Source of the DNA: Pithys albifrons albifrons | Lineage: Eukaryota > Chordata > Aves > Passeriformes > Thamnophilidae | Assembly (NCBI RefSeq): GCF_047495875.1 | Contig: NC_092462.1 | Location: 35,720,523-35,784,522 of the forward strand | Length of the DNA: 64,000 bases | Direction of reading: 5' to 3' | Part shown: positions 1 to 12,586 of the stretch, one piece after another | Numbering within the stretch: position 1 is the first letter of the stretch | Layout: every line of letters begins with the position of its first letter | The notes under the pieces: model-generated | Told to the model about the DNA's origin: nothing | Databases searched by the model: none | What the model saw: only the letters and a program-made list of their open reading frames with translations | Translations under genes and position numbers: made by a program

Positions 1-165
1 CCTCGCAGATCCTAGATATAATATCCCTCAGGCATTTCCAGAAGTCTTGCTCACTTACTTCTATCTACAAAGCAACTCCATACCTTTCTTGTTACCCTTC
101 TCTGAATCTCTTCCAAGTCCATTTTCTTTGCAACTAGAATTGTGCAGAGCATTCAGGATGAAGCA
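1..165 (-). mobile_element. CR1 LINE remnant, diverged, cut by window edge
   Basis: Read on the minus strand, this stretch follows the C-terminal reverse-transcriptase segment of CR1. It has a block like the usual 'Q-F/L-W ... V-Q-R-R' region: the codons around positions 85-115 read L-E-E-I-Q-R-R-V-T, where CR1 has a leucine-glutamate run, then Q-R-R and a basic helix. Several substitutions and small indels are visible, so this is an old copy. The left end is lost at the window edge. No CR1 3' tail is present, so only an internal piece is seen. Membership in CR1 is inferred from remembered consensus. Confidence 0.5.
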
Positions 166-343
166 GCACTATGGATCTCTACACAACACAACAACACTAT
201 TTTGTTCTTTATTCTTCTCCCCATTACATCTCTCTGCTGTCTTTGTAGCTTGGAGGTGTGTGGGTGTGTGTTTTTCTTCTTTTTTAAATGTACTGTGGTT
301 TGAATAGATTACGGTTTGTGTGGAATTTTCTATCTTAAATACA

Positions 344-374
344 ATATATGTGTATATATATATATCCATATATA
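344..374. repeat. TA-rich microsatellite-like tract
   Basis: Interrupted alternating TA, with TGTGTA and CCATATATA variants. Confidence 0.8.
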
Positions 375-1390
375 CCTAACACTGATTTTTCTAAAGAAAT
401 AATTTTAAATCATCCATTACTTAAAAAAAATCCATTATGGAATACATAAATGAAATTTCTATGTGCCACTACAAACAAATCAATTGTTAACTGATTGCAG
501 GATTAAGCAAGGAAATTGCTCCAATAAATTGTAGTTCCACAATTTTACAAATATTCCTAAAGTTTTTTATCCTATCACATGGCTTCCTGTTACATTCAAA
601 CCTTTCCTAATTTTCAGTCAGTAAGTTTGATTATAATAATGTTCAATATCCTCTGCAGAATGTAATCAAGATCATTATATAATTTACAAAGCCTCAATTT
701 CATAATTTTAATATAAAAAACAGAACAAATTAATATACAGTTTACAGTGAAGGCTGAGTAGCATCACAGCATCTCTAGGTAAAGTCTCCTTCAGCAATCT
801 ATAAATGCAAAAGACCATGTCTCAGGATCTCAGGACAGTGCCTGTGTCTTCTGAATTTCTTCAGGAGCTTCCTTGCCTTTGTCCTGAGCATGTTAAAGGG
901 CGAATTGTAAAAGTATACAGAATAAAGTCACAAATTTGTAACAGTGACCATACCACTTTTCCAATATTTTCTAGCTAAAAGTATTCATACATTTTAAATA
1001 GAAAATTCATTCTACTGCTCCACTTGAAACTATGTGAAATGTCAGTATTTCTTTCAAGTGTGTCTCTGAAAGACACAAAGCACTTCTAATAGCCACAGAT
1101 GATGGATTTCAATGAGTTTAATATCAATGCCTTGAAATTATGCATGTTTAAGCATTATGCTTATTCAGGGTCACAGTGATGAAGTGTTTTTAAGAACTTA
1201 AGTTCATGCTACAATAACTTTGCAGTGTGAGACTAGTATTTTTGTCTCTTTTCTTGAAGAGGTCTTACTGTAAAAAAAGCCAAACATCTATGTCATCTGG
1301 AAATCTGACAACCTTACAAAAAGAACAAAAAAAGTAGCAGCTATGTAACTAAAAACGCAGCTTAATCAGAAAAGATTTTTAAAATTAAGG

Positions 1391-1412
1391 AAAAAAGAAA
1401 AAAGAAAAAAAG
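1391..1412. repeat. A-rich (AAAAAAG)n tract
   Basis: Three A-runs of six to seven bases separated by single G residues. Confidence 0.8.
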
Positions 1413-2398
1413 TATTTTGCCCTAAAACTTTCACTGCTTCTTTTTGGACCTCAATATTCTTTTACATGAATTCTCATGTTCTTAAAAAGCAGTTACTACA
1501 TGAGTTTTAAGAAAAACCTATTTAAGTACAGTAAAAGAAAAAAGCTCACTGAAACAAAAGGTTATGCAGCAGTTTTCATCTTTCAATAGAGATAGAAAAA
1601 TATGATCCTATTAACTTTTCTTTCTTCTGTAAAGCATTTGTTATATCATTTCACTGAATTCTCCTCTACAACGTTTTCCTGTAGATGCTGCCATATATTG
1701 CATGAATTATTATCCAACAGAAATATATATTCTTAAGAAAATAATGATACATGGTAGATATGATGACTGACTCAGAAAGCAGGAGGGGTCCAAGAGCAAG
1801 GAGAGCAGTTTCCTTACAAACATTTTCAGACCAAGGTCTATCTGAAAAGTCGAATAAAGAAAACTCAGCCCTTGTTTTGCATTCAACATTTTAGCACTAC
1901 TATGGCCTATATATTAAAAGCTTGTATCTAAAATTCAAAGCTGATTTATAACAAAGAATCCACTGAAACAGTTTTCTGAATTTGTAATTATATTTCATCC
2001 GAGTACAATTTCACTGCTACAGCACAGGCATATTGTTAACCACTTGACTTACAAAATACCAATTTTAGAAAAAGTCTAATAGGCAACTGTTTAATGTCAC
2101 GTTCTGCTTCATTCATAGGAACTTTTCAAGAAACAATACTTCTAACAGTTACCAAAGCAGAAAACATACAAGATTTCCTGAACTGTATTCAAGGCCAAAC
2201 TTAATTCTGCCCATACAAAATTCCGCTCAGATTTATACAAATTAACAATGCAAAGAAATACGTTTTACTGCTGGGCTCCCAATTCCTACCCAGGGGTTTG
2301 GTTTGTTTTTAATAGAGAGCAGCATCGATTTGTAGATGGTTATGAAACTGTCTTTGACAATTTCAGAAACAAAAAACTGGTCAGGCTGCATGTGTTGC

Positions 2399-2569
2399 CT
2401 AACAAATCCTACAATTTAGATTCAGATTTTTTTTCTCACTGCCATTAGCTATGAGACTATTGTGCCTTTTTTTTTTAATTTCAAGGAGTTCATAATGGGC
2501 TTTCAGTTCCAATTCTTGTATCTGAATCTCAAGTACACACATCTGCTGCTTATCCAATGTGAAAACTCT
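2399..2569 (-). pseudogene. Coding-like coiled-coil C-terminus, probable gene fragment or terminal exon
   Basis: The minus strand reads 56 open codons and ends in TAG at 2399-2401. The peptide starts R-V-F-T-L-D-K-Q-Q and then has an amphipathic run rich in L, E, I and K (for example E-I-Q-I-Q-E-L-E-L-K). A basic K-K-K-R-H patch and a serine/asparagine-rich tail follow. The heptad-like spacing of hydrophobic residues looks like a real coiled-coil end and not translated noise. Just upstream, at about 2570-2585, the same frame has two TAA stops. Beyond them it is open again for about 35 codons, which suggests either a decayed gene copy or an intron. No convincing splice acceptor (pyrimidine tract plus AG) lies next to the open segment. 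I do not recognise the protein. It could also be chance. Confidence 0.3.
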
Positions 2570-2681
2570 TTATCCCTTTTAGGCTAGGTCTTTGCTATTT
2601 GATAGATACGCTATTTTCAGACTGCACTCCAACAAGCCAACTGAATTGATCCAACTGTCCCACACTGCAGCTCCCTGCTTG

Positions 2682-2712
2682 GCTCAAGCTCACTTCTGCA
2701 GCAAGCTTGAGC
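2682..2712. repeat. Short perfect inverted repeat
   Basis: Two 9-bp arms, GCTCAAGCT at 2682-2690 and AGCTTGAGC at 2704-2712, are separated by 13 bases. They could form a small hairpin. No function is evident. Confidence 0.7.
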
Positions 2713-4194
2713 TCACCAAGTATCTCCCCTTCATGTTTTGGCACCTGTACAATAACAGAGCATTTGACTCATCTACCCCAAACCTTTCCAGTGACTTTGT
2801 AAGATGTGTTTGTATCCTAAGTCTCACAGAAAAACCTGTGGTAGGGTTGTCATCTGATACCTCTTTCCCAATCTCTTTCCAGTGCTGGAGAAAGAAAGCA
2901 CGAAAAGTGTGCAGAAATCTTTTGTCAGTTTTATTTTACTCCAGAACCTTCGGTCTAATGTCAGCAACACTGCTATTACTCTGCAATGCCTTAAATCGCT
3001 GGTCACATGGAGAACTGTTACAGCAATAAAAAGATGAGACATCAACAAAGCTTGTATCGTGGGAAATCCACCAATCGTAAATGCTGCCATTTTCTCAAAC
3101 AAATTGAGAGCCACAGACAGCATACACGGAATAAGTAAGATACTCCAATCACATCTAATCAGATTAATGAACCCAAAACATAAACCATAATTGAGGAAGT
3201 GTAAGCTGAACCAGGAAAATACATGACACGTATGTAGTGGGAAATTCTTCACCCTGAAATCTGAGCCAGCCCGCATTCCTCATACAAGATGCAGATGTTA
3301 CTCAGCAGCATATGGATACCTACCTGCCTATCAGATGCTGGTTTTCATCTCTGCCGACCTGCGTAAACATCTGATCTAACATATGTCATGGCAGTACTCT
3401 GCTGTATAAATGTATTGATTCAGCCACTTAACTGCAGGATAGTGCACACATGAGAAAAAGGTAGATACCACACTCCCTGTGATTTACTATCACAGCAGCT
3501 TATGTACCTCAGGACATCTGTGAAGGCAAGGAGCCTGGATGGGCCACATGCTCCTTAGCACATTTTTTACTAATTGCCCCAGGTGCATTCAGTAGGTTGC
3601 CTAATCTGTCGCACAACATGTGCCTTTATATGACGCCACAGAGCTACATGGCTGCAGTAGATATAGAAGCAGAACTAGTTCCAGGAAGGCAGACACTCTT
3701 TCTCTAGCAAATATTTTGGCTCAATACTTTCCTTCCAGGGGGATCTCCTTCTCACCATCTGAAATACCTCTTATGATCCCCACAAAGCCCCTTTTGAGAA
3801 CCGCACAGAGTAGGAACCCTTCCTTAGTGAATCAAAGTTTCAGGAAATAAACAATCACATTTATTACATGGACTTAGGAAATTAGAAGGAAAAAGTCCAG
3901 AAGATATTTATATGCTAACAAAAAGGCGCCTATTGCCAGATTTGACTTCATATCACCAGATTAAGTTTCCCATTAGAAATATAACCACTTTAGCTAAAGC
4001 TAAACTACTTTAGCTGAAGGAGTTCAGTGCACAAAGCACCTCAGTTACAGATAAAGGAAGTGGCCCTTCACATCAGTACTCCCAGAAATCAAGAATTCTA
4101 GACTGTTAATTACCATCTTAACGATCAGTTTAGTAACTCAAAGAACCAACATGAGAAAAACTCCAAAATACTGAACCACCAGAGGTAAGTAATA

Positions 4195-4600
4195 TCAGCA
4201 TTGCTCCTCTGGCAGAGAAAGACAAGCAGCTGCAGGCAAGACTAAGCCTTGCTGCAAAACTCTTCCTTGTTTGGCACCCAGCCCCCATGAGTGGAGTTCT
4301 GGAGTGACATGTGAAAGGACACTAGCTTGTTGCTGAATGCCAGCCTCCAGGGAGGCTGATGTCAGCTTCCTCCACTGCTCCAGCTCCTGGGCCATGCCAC
4401 CCCCGAGGCCTGTATTCTTGGGGCCAGCAAAACACAATTAGGATCAATAGATGCTTCCAGTGAATCTGGCACTGAGCTCCCCACATTTAATGTTTATCCC
4501 GCTCCCTTTCTTTGCCTCATGCTTCTAGTACCTTTGATGAGGCTGGGCTAGGTGCCACCACTTTTCAGCCCTCTCTCTGTTGCACAGATGTCATTCAGGA
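4195..4600 (-). other. GC-richer block with an unrecognised 80-codon antisense frame
   Basis: Local GC is visibly higher than in the surrounding DNA. The minus strand has an 80-codon open frame (4195-4437) containing a hydrophilic helix-like stretch (M-A-Q-E-L-E-Q-W-R-K-L) followed by a glutamine-rich part. There is no recognisable domain, no clear splice signal at either end and no poly(A) signal. It may be an old gene fragment, a degraded repeat or chance. Confidence 0.25.
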
Positions 4601-5299
4601 AGATTTCTGCAGATGCTGTCTATTTGGTATTAGTAGCGTTACTAACAGTACATTCGACTAGCACAGGATTGGAACTGCTTGCCAAGAAATACCAAATGCT
4701 CAATAAAGCATATATTCAGAAATACTGAGAAAATAGTGAAAACATTTTGAAAAGGAAGGAATTAATATCAAAGCACGAACACTATAAGCTTCTACATCCC
4801 AACAAAATTTAAAAATTGTTTCTTTAAAAGTGCATCTATATTTCCTATTATGAATAAAAGAAACAATGAACCACCTTTTCACTACAAACAGAAATGAAGT
4901 TTTCATCATGCTCCTTCTATTATGATGTCAAGATTCAACTTCTGGGGAGGGCCTTAAAATAGAATTGTTAGACTAGCTGTAGTCTTCACACAGTTTGAGA
5001 GAAAAAATGCAAATAGATGACATACATGAGGTAAAAGGCTATCCATGGGACTTTCACATGTCTGTTCAGAAGAGTTACTGTTCAATTCCCTCAGGTCCCA
5101 GTTCATTAATGCACAAGCCCTAGACAACAAGGGAAAAAATTAATCCCTGACCTCTGCATAAAATGCCGCAGTACAGCCAAGAGTGGCAGAACAGAAACAG
5201 ACTAGACAGAGAGATTAGATCACATCTACAGGGTCGGAGGGGACTTAGGTGTGTTGCAAGAGACTGATAATATGACTCTGAGACTATAGTTTGTATCGG

Positions 5300-5322
5300 A
5301 AAAAAAAAAAAAAAAAAAAAAA
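5300..5322 (+). repeat. Poly(A) run, 23 bases
   Basis: Uninterrupted run of 23 A. Upstream sequence shows no AATAAA and no recognisable processed gene copy. Confidence 0.9.
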
Positions 5323-8300
5323 GCTGGTGAAGGGGATCTCTAGGAACTGGTATAACAGCTAACATCTTAAAAGGTAAGAAAGAATAATCAGTGCAGACCC
5401 ACCAAGGATTTCCAGTGCTTGACCAGCCAGACTGCCTTCTACAATGAAATAAGTTTACCACACAAGGGGTGGAATGGTGGGTGTAGCATACCTTTCGTAG
5501 CAAATGATGTGCTATTACACAAAAGACCAGAGCTCATGCAACTTGCCATTTTTTCGCATCTTCTCTTCCCCTCACCTCTGCCTTTTTTCCACAGTGCAGC
5601 TATAAATAATATAATAAAAATTGTTGTACTGCGTTTCGGACAGAAGTCCTGAAAGATGTGAAGTAGACACAGAGGGCACAGTCTAGGTTTTAAGGGTCTA
5701 CTAAGCATCTAAGAAAGGTACTTGCAAAGGCTTTGGCCCTTAAGCAATTTTTGGAAAACAGCTTTTCAACTGTATCTGACAACAGTAAGATGGGATAAAA
5801 GTGCTACTCATCAACTTTCATTCAAGAAGGTGAAATTTTTTGTCTTTTTAGCATGTCAAGGATAAAATGCTGGAATCAATTATGAAAAGATACTATACTT
5901 GGTTGATACTGTTTTTGCCTGTTTGTTTTTCAGTGTGGAAAAAATTCATTACAAAGATTATAATGAGATATGCCACATCATGCCAGTCACATGGACAGAA
6001 TTTTGGTGTTTCTCCAAGCAGAGGGAAGCAAAAATCTCTTACACCAAGGCTCAGAACAATGTTCCAGCCTACCTTTCATTGTGATGGAGACAGAGAACAC
6101 TCTAGTGTGAAAACAGCCCAAAATGAAAGAAATTAAGGAATACAAAATATTATGAGAGAGGAATTACAGCATAATTATCATTACAAAGCGAGTAAGAACT
6201 GATGTGCCAACAGAAAATGGGATGGAAGAGAAACCACAGGTTTTAAATGTTTGCAACTTAATGGAATGAAGCAGTTAGATATTGGTCTCAGTTTAAGAGT
6301 GCTACACTGATTGGAAGAAAATAACTAGTAGCTATTTTATATGACCTGTATGATTTTTTTTCTGAGGAATACTAGGGCTGGATAATTATTCTAATGTATT
6401 TTTCTTATAGTCAGGCCTATGCAGCTTGTATCAGATGAGGAAAAAATACTGTAAATTGGGTAGATCCACCAAAAGTAGAGACAGTAAAAGTACAAAAATA
6501 CATATTGCTAAAATAATATGAAAGAATTTACATGCATATATACCAACTTCAGAAATTTGTATCAGTTCAGAAACTTAATCATTATACAAATACATCCTAG
6601 TAGATGTTATTTTTGTTAAAGCTACTCATAATGCAACCAAAGTACCCCTTGATTCAAGACAGGATTCAAGATTTCTCAACAGTTATGTCCTAATCTAGCA
6701 ATGAAAAGCATCAAGGTCTATGCATTTTTATGCTTGCTTTCTCCTAGTGGCCTACTGCAATCATGGAACTTACAGAGATGGTCAATGATACAGAAACTTA
6801 AAAATACCACATGATTAAGCAAATTGCATGAATAGAAAATGCCTAGTTAAAGAAAAATAAACCAGAAAAAAATACTCACTGCAGTGAAAAAGAGTACAGA
6901 CATTTTTAACATACACTGGCTTTTTACGGCCATTGTATTTCATCATTTTTATATAATCAAACAATTAATAATACAAAAGAAATGTATCTTCTAACACATG
7001 TCACTAACATGTTTTACTGATGTTGAGCAAGAAGAGCTTTATAGGATGTACAAGAGAAGACCATTAAGTGCTCATGGAAGTTCCTAAAATAAAAACTTAA
7101 GAAAGTAGCTCTCTTAGTCAACTCAGAAGTGTGCTGTGAATTTTAAAGATATAAATAAACTCATTTCAACCAGATCATAAAATACCTGACACTAAATATG
7201 ATACTCTCATGTACCAGAGCCAGATTTTAGCAGGCAAAATACTATCCAATCCCACTTACTGAGAAATGTTACTTTAGGAATCTTACAGACTCTGCCGAAT
7301 CTTGTCAAATATCTTCTCCAAGTGTTTAGGGAAACCATTTTGTCTTCTAGCAAGTAACCAGTAAGAAATTCCTTGGTCACACCATAGCAGAAAATAAGGT
7401 AAGTGATACAATTGAAATTTTTAACTTTTGCCACTTTGTTTGCTCAGGTCCTAGTGCTTCCATTATGGGTGACAAACTAAAAATAAGTAAGTACTGTTTG
7501 CAAATTTCTTATTTGCAATGTTTTATAACTTTTCACATAACTTAGAAAGCAAAAGCTGGTGTTTCCCCCTTTCTGTTTGGCACCTAAGGATATGAAGACC
7601 ACTGTATATCCTCAGCTGCTGGGGCAGAGGTCACATCCTTACTCAAGTGCAAAAATAAGTGAATTGCATTTCAATGCAAATGCTGCTGTTTCTTAAAGAG
7701 AAAAAGTTATGAACACTGAGAGGACCAACTGCATAGCTGTGATAAAAATGCAGAAAGAAACCCATTTTAATTCCTTTCACTTGGAATATTATTGCTACCT
7801 TTACCCACTAAGGAAAAGTTCACTTACTTACAATGCAGCAGTTTGCAGGTTATGAATTAACACAGCCTGCCACTAAGTTGTGAGGTATTTACAAATCTAG
7901 TAGTAAAGTGTGCAAAATACATTACATGGCAGCATTAAATGAGTAGGATACTACATCTGCCTTTGGTCAGTCTTTCATAGAAATAGAGGGAGACAGGCAA
8001 ATTTTCCCAACCCCTGGCCAGTGGCAAAATAACAGAGTTGAAAACATTATTAGTTCACATAAAACCACTAGGTACTTTAAATGAGAAATACTAACATGAG
8101 TATTCAAAACTACCCCATAAGACTGAGAAAAGATGTTTACCTTTTATACTGTTAACATGTAACATACTTTTCAACATAAGCAGTTATTCAGCTACAAAAT
8201 CTGTAGAGAGGGAAAAGATCCTGTTTGCTTCCTTGGCATGTGCTGAAAAAGGCTTAAACCAATTTCCTGTATCTTCTGTGACTCCCTTGTACAGCCACTC

Positions 8301-8423
8301 CCTGTGTACAACAGAATCTTTTGCTCCATCCATTTGGCACAAACCTACGAGCCAGTAGCTGGTAACCCATGAAACAATGGGATGGAAAACATACTTTCTT
8401 TTTATCGATACAAAATGGGGTTT

Positions 8424-8450
8424 AGATATACATATATAAAATATATATAT
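8424..8450. repeat. TA-rich tract
   Basis: Interrupted alternating AT with short A-runs. Confidence 0.7.
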
Positions 8451-9166
8451 TTCTATAGGTAAGAGATCATATACCAATTATTTTTCTATATTAAACACCA
8501 ACATTTAATTAAATACTGGTGATGCACATGTATGTTCCCCAACTTAGAACTCATTATACACAGCTCTGTTCGCATTGACTTTTTCAAAACAGGGTATTTA
8601 CCACCACCTCATACTTCCTAATTTATTCACAGACCAGTAATATTCTTATTTTCTACCTCTAATTTTTTTCTGTTTACAGAAGTACTTTTTTTACTGTATC
8701 CGCATGGACACTAATCTACAGAACACAAAATTTTAACTGTATATTTTAGAAGTAGTATCTTAATTTCCAGCAAAACTACTACAGTGCAGTATTTAACAAC
8801 ATAGCAAGAATGATTGTAAGACAATCTCTATACTAAAAATTTAAGTTGCATTTAACAATTGAACAAAATAAGAATCTAAACTTGAACATTTTTCAACTGA
8901 TTTATTTTAGCTATTCTACATGATCAAACTCACTATTTCTATCTTTTAAAATATATTACTGAAGTTGTAAAAGCTTCCTCTAAAGTGTTTTGTCAGTATC
9001 TATTGACAAGGAACAATATATTTTCCTTAATGGAACCTAATTGGATCTTGCTGGGTTAATCTATGGATTTAATTATATGAAGTACATTATTCCCAGGGAA
9101 ATGAGACAATGTTCTTCAGTTTCATTCAGTAAAAGAAAAATGATACACCATTCCCCAATACAAAGC

Positions 9167-9180
9167 AAAAAAAAAAAAAA
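9167..9180 (+). repeat. Poly(A) run, 14 bases
   Basis: Uninterrupted A-run with no associated element recognised. Confidence 0.85.
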
Positions 9181-9886
9181 TCATCAGTTAAACATACTGA
9201 TAATCATAAAACAGAATGGAAAGGCCATTTTCTCAGTTCTAATGTATTATTAGAGCCTACACTTAAGGGAAATCAAAAGAAAAAGCCAATTTTGGTGGAA
9301 CTGAATATGTGCAACTGCTAGTCACCTACATCTCAACAGTTCACAAGGTTGACAGTTACAACCCAGAGAGAAACAGGTTCAGAGAGGATCATTTAAAAGA
9401 TGGACTGTAATGTTTTAATGCTGAGAAATTGACATTTATGTTACTGCTGCAGCACCCACATCAAGGCCATATACCATTATATTTGATATTTCTCAATGAT
9501 CAGAAGGCCCTTGCTCTCCATGTCTGCACTGTGTATCGTCTGCAATTGAGACTGCCGTTTGGGGGTTTTGTCTGTCTTATCTTGACTAAGGAAAGTTGCC
9601 AAACGAAAGAAAATATGCAGCAGTTGAACAAACAAGTTAGAAATAAATTAATACTTGTCAGTAATTGAACTCTAAAAAGTAAGAATGCTTTGCAGGCATC
9701 AAAGTCTCAGATTCGCTGTTTAAAGTCTCAACAATATCTTGTGTATTTGCGCTTATAAGAAAAAACTTCCTTTTGAGGACTGTCTCACTAGAAATTAATA
9801 AGACTTACCTCAGGCTGTAAGACTTTGTACTCTGAGCACGAAGCAGAAAAACTGGCATAGACACATTTATTCTTCCAAATTTGAGC

Positions 9887-10500
9887 CATTCAATTTGAGC
9901 TGGAAAAGAGGCCCAAGACCATCAAGTACAACCTTTGACTGAATACCACCATCTCAATTAGAATATAGCACTGAGTGACACATTCAGTCATTTCTTGAAC
10001 ACTTCCAGGGATGGGATTCCACCACTTCCCTGTGCAGCCCGTTCCAATGCTTAGCCACCCTTTCAGTGGAGAAATTCTTTCTTGTATCAAATCTAAACCT
10101 TTCTGGCCCAGCTTGTGGCCATTGCCACTTGTACTGTCACTAGTTAGCTGAGAGTAGTGACTGACCCCCACCTTTCCCCAACCTTTCTGGTAGCTGTAGA
10201 GACGAGGCAGCTTTCCAGCCACTCTGCCCCAAGCCAGTGACACTGCCCAGGATTGTTGCAATCCAAGGGCAGGACTAGCACTTGGCCTTGCTGAACCTCA
10301 GACAACTGGCCTTGGCCCATTGATCCAGCCTGTTCAGATCCTTCTGCAGAGCCTTCCTACCCTAGCAGATCAATACTCCTGCTCAACTTAGTGTTGTCTG
10401 CAAACTTCTGGAGGGTGCACCCAATGCTCTGGTTCAGATCATCAATAAGGATACTAAATAGGCCTGGCTCTGATATTAAGCAGTGGAGGACACTCAGGGA
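9887..10500 (-). mobile_element. CR1 LINE 3' fragment with internal deletion
   Basis: The plus strand shows the reverse complement of a CR1 3' region. It carries the 'caacctttgac..aataccacc' motif, the 'aacacttccaggga' motif at about 10000, 'ggagaaattcttt' and 'cactagtta'. At about 10203 the sequence jumps from the segment preceding the coding end directly to the 'gcagctttccagccactc' segment of the reverse-transcriptase region. Several hundred consensus bases are therefore missing between them. Downstream it continues through 'cacttggccttgctgaacc' and 'agccttcctaccct', ending near 10500. The 3' tail at the left end is badly decayed. The 123-codon minus frame over 9890-10261 is only a shadow of this repeat. 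Confidence 0.87.
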
Positions 10501-12549
10501 CAGTATCTTAGAACAGTATTTCACACTTAAGGAAGCTGATTAGCACTGTTTAGTTACATCTGAAACACCAAGTACATTTATATGCTTATAACAAAGTGAG
10601 AAAGCATCACACAGCCAACTGTCTAGTGAAAAAGACCACATTTAAAAACAGAAGTTCATCCAAGCTAGAAAACAATGCAACAGTTCCCAGTTGTGGAAAA
10701 ATTCTAATAATTTATCAGTGGTATTGCCACAATTGAAAAAAAAACCCAGTCATTATTATACCTGTAACATATCTAAGTATCCATAAATCAACATATAGAT
10801 ATGTCTTCTCATACACTATTACTTTCTAGAGTGGAATAAACACTGATTCTAGAATGGGACCACACATGTGACTGAGCTTTGTTCATAAATACTGGTTATC
10901 AGAAAACCATGACTTAAAGGCGACTGAAGAAGCATAGGAGACTGCAATAAGACACCTAAAAAAAGATAATATAAGATGCATTCAAAGTACAAGCACAGAG
11001 CAATGGCAAAGAATATAAAAATCAAAACAAAAATGACCAGTTACTGGTCACTAAAGAAAAAAAGTGAGAGCAGTGTAGAGCTGGTTTTAGAAGGAAAGAT
11101 GAACATGTATAGAATTACCTATGACTGACACAGGCTGAAATGTATTTTACTAAAAAGTAACTATTTGTGCTGGCACCAGACTTCAGAACTGGGAATACAA
11201 AATTGATCATGGATGTGCAGCAGCAGAGTGTAGAATATTATCATTTAAGTGAAATACATATCCCAACTGCTCATAATACATCCAGTCCTTGAGGCTTAGC
11301 TGCAATTTGGATGCAGGACACATAAATGCTATCAGATTTCTCCTACATTTTGAATGTGTAGTCTTTACACGACCTCAGCATTGTACGCCCTAACTATTCA
11401 GACAGTTGTGTGTTCTTCTAATTTCTAAATTATGCACATCAAGCAAAGAACTTGAACAAGAATGTATTTTAAAATAACATACATCTGTAACTCAAAACTA
11501 TGTCACTTCATCAAGAAAATAAAAGTAGTTCAAACCTCTTATATATTTTCATTCAGATTCCTTTCATAGACATGACATTCACCTATGTAAAAGAGGTGCT
11601 ATTTTGATTTAAAGCCCATTCAACTGCGTCGCTGAAGCAACAGAAGTTACAGCAGTTGTAGACTATAACAGCTGTACAGAAGTTAGTCAGACAAAAAAAA
11701 TCTGACTCCCCCTGCAGGAATTAATTAACAGTATTTTAAAATTATTACACTTTTGCATATACTGATAACTTATAGAAAATCCAAGAGGAGTCTTACCAAG
11801 CTTGCATAGTATCAATTATCTCTAAGAAACACAACATTCAGAAAAGGAAAAAAATCAAAATGGTGATGAAAACTTTGAGATAGTACATGTGTGATTCCAA
11901 AACCCTACACTAAAAGTGTGTGTGCATATACGTAGATATATATTCCGGAACTATTACAAACTTTTCTATTCTTACAAAAGATCTCCTATAAGGGTGCAGG
12001 TTACTACCAATTCACTATTCATACCACTTAAATTGGGGCTGATTAGCTTCTAGAAGCCTGAGGCTTAGATATTTAGATCAGGACTATGTAAAGTAACTCT
12101 ACTACTTCAGGGTAAGTAAGAGGCATGATACACGTTACAGGCTATCTAACTGTCAAGAGGCAAAAGATAAGGTGTGATTTCTTGAGATCAAACAGGTTTT
12201 CGGCTGCCTTTTTCACCACTAACAATTCTTTCAAGACAGTGTGTGCTAGATTCTGTTACTTGGGAGCACCTGAGTCACTTTCAGTGGTGGGTGAACTGGA
12301 GATCTGGATTGAGGGTCAGGTCTTCAAAGGAAAACTATATAGGAGCAAGTTGGTCAATATGGAATTGTGGCAAAGCACTACTTCTGCAGTATGAAATATC
12401 GAGTAGCAGATTAGTAGACTGAAATGGGAAGAGAATGGGAACTTTCCAGACACATGTAAGCTCACAACCCCAACACTAATCTACCTCTTTTGCCTCACTT
12501 AACTCTAGGGTAGCTAGTATTCAAATATGATACACAAGACTTGCTTTTG

Positions 12550-12586
12550 TTTTTTTTTTTTTTACTATTTTATACATACATACATA
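12550..12586. repeat. Poly(T) followed by (TACA)n
   Basis: Fourteen T at 12550-12563, then TACA repeats, followed downstream by a TG/CA-rich patch. Confidence 0.85.

Larger units (their letters stand above)
166..2398. other. No gene seen; AT-rich single-copy-looking DNA
   Basis: No coding region, RNA gene or recognisable transposon is supported here. It contains a TA-rich tract and a short A/G tract, listed separately. An antisense open stretch around 800-900 is lysine- and arginine-rich but has no splice-site support. Confidence 0.6.
2570..9886. other. No confident gene; single-copy-looking DNA
   Basis: This interval has no gene or transposon I can support. Around 2592-3276, overlapping open frames of 145 and 150 codons on opposite strands reflect low stop density; neither has a recognisable domain. 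A GC-richer block, a poly(A) run and a TA-rich patch (about 8424-8450) are the only other features. Confidence 0.5.

Noticed and set aside
2592..3276. Two long overlapping frames on opposite strands (145 and 150 codons)
   Set aside because: Neither has a domain, good start context or splice structure, and their length is about the maximum expected by chance in 64 kb of this composition.
4121..4189. Plus-strand segment ending in a strong GAG|GTAAGTAAT donor
   Set aside because: The acceptor is weak and no neighbouring plus-strand exon could be paired with it.
6735..6760. Second CTCF-like site (CTCCTAGTGGCC)
   Set aside because: The GGC end of the core is not matched, so it is below a credible threshold.
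9890..10261. 123-codon minus frame
   Set aside because: It lies in the 3' end of a CR1 fragment and crosses its internal deletion.
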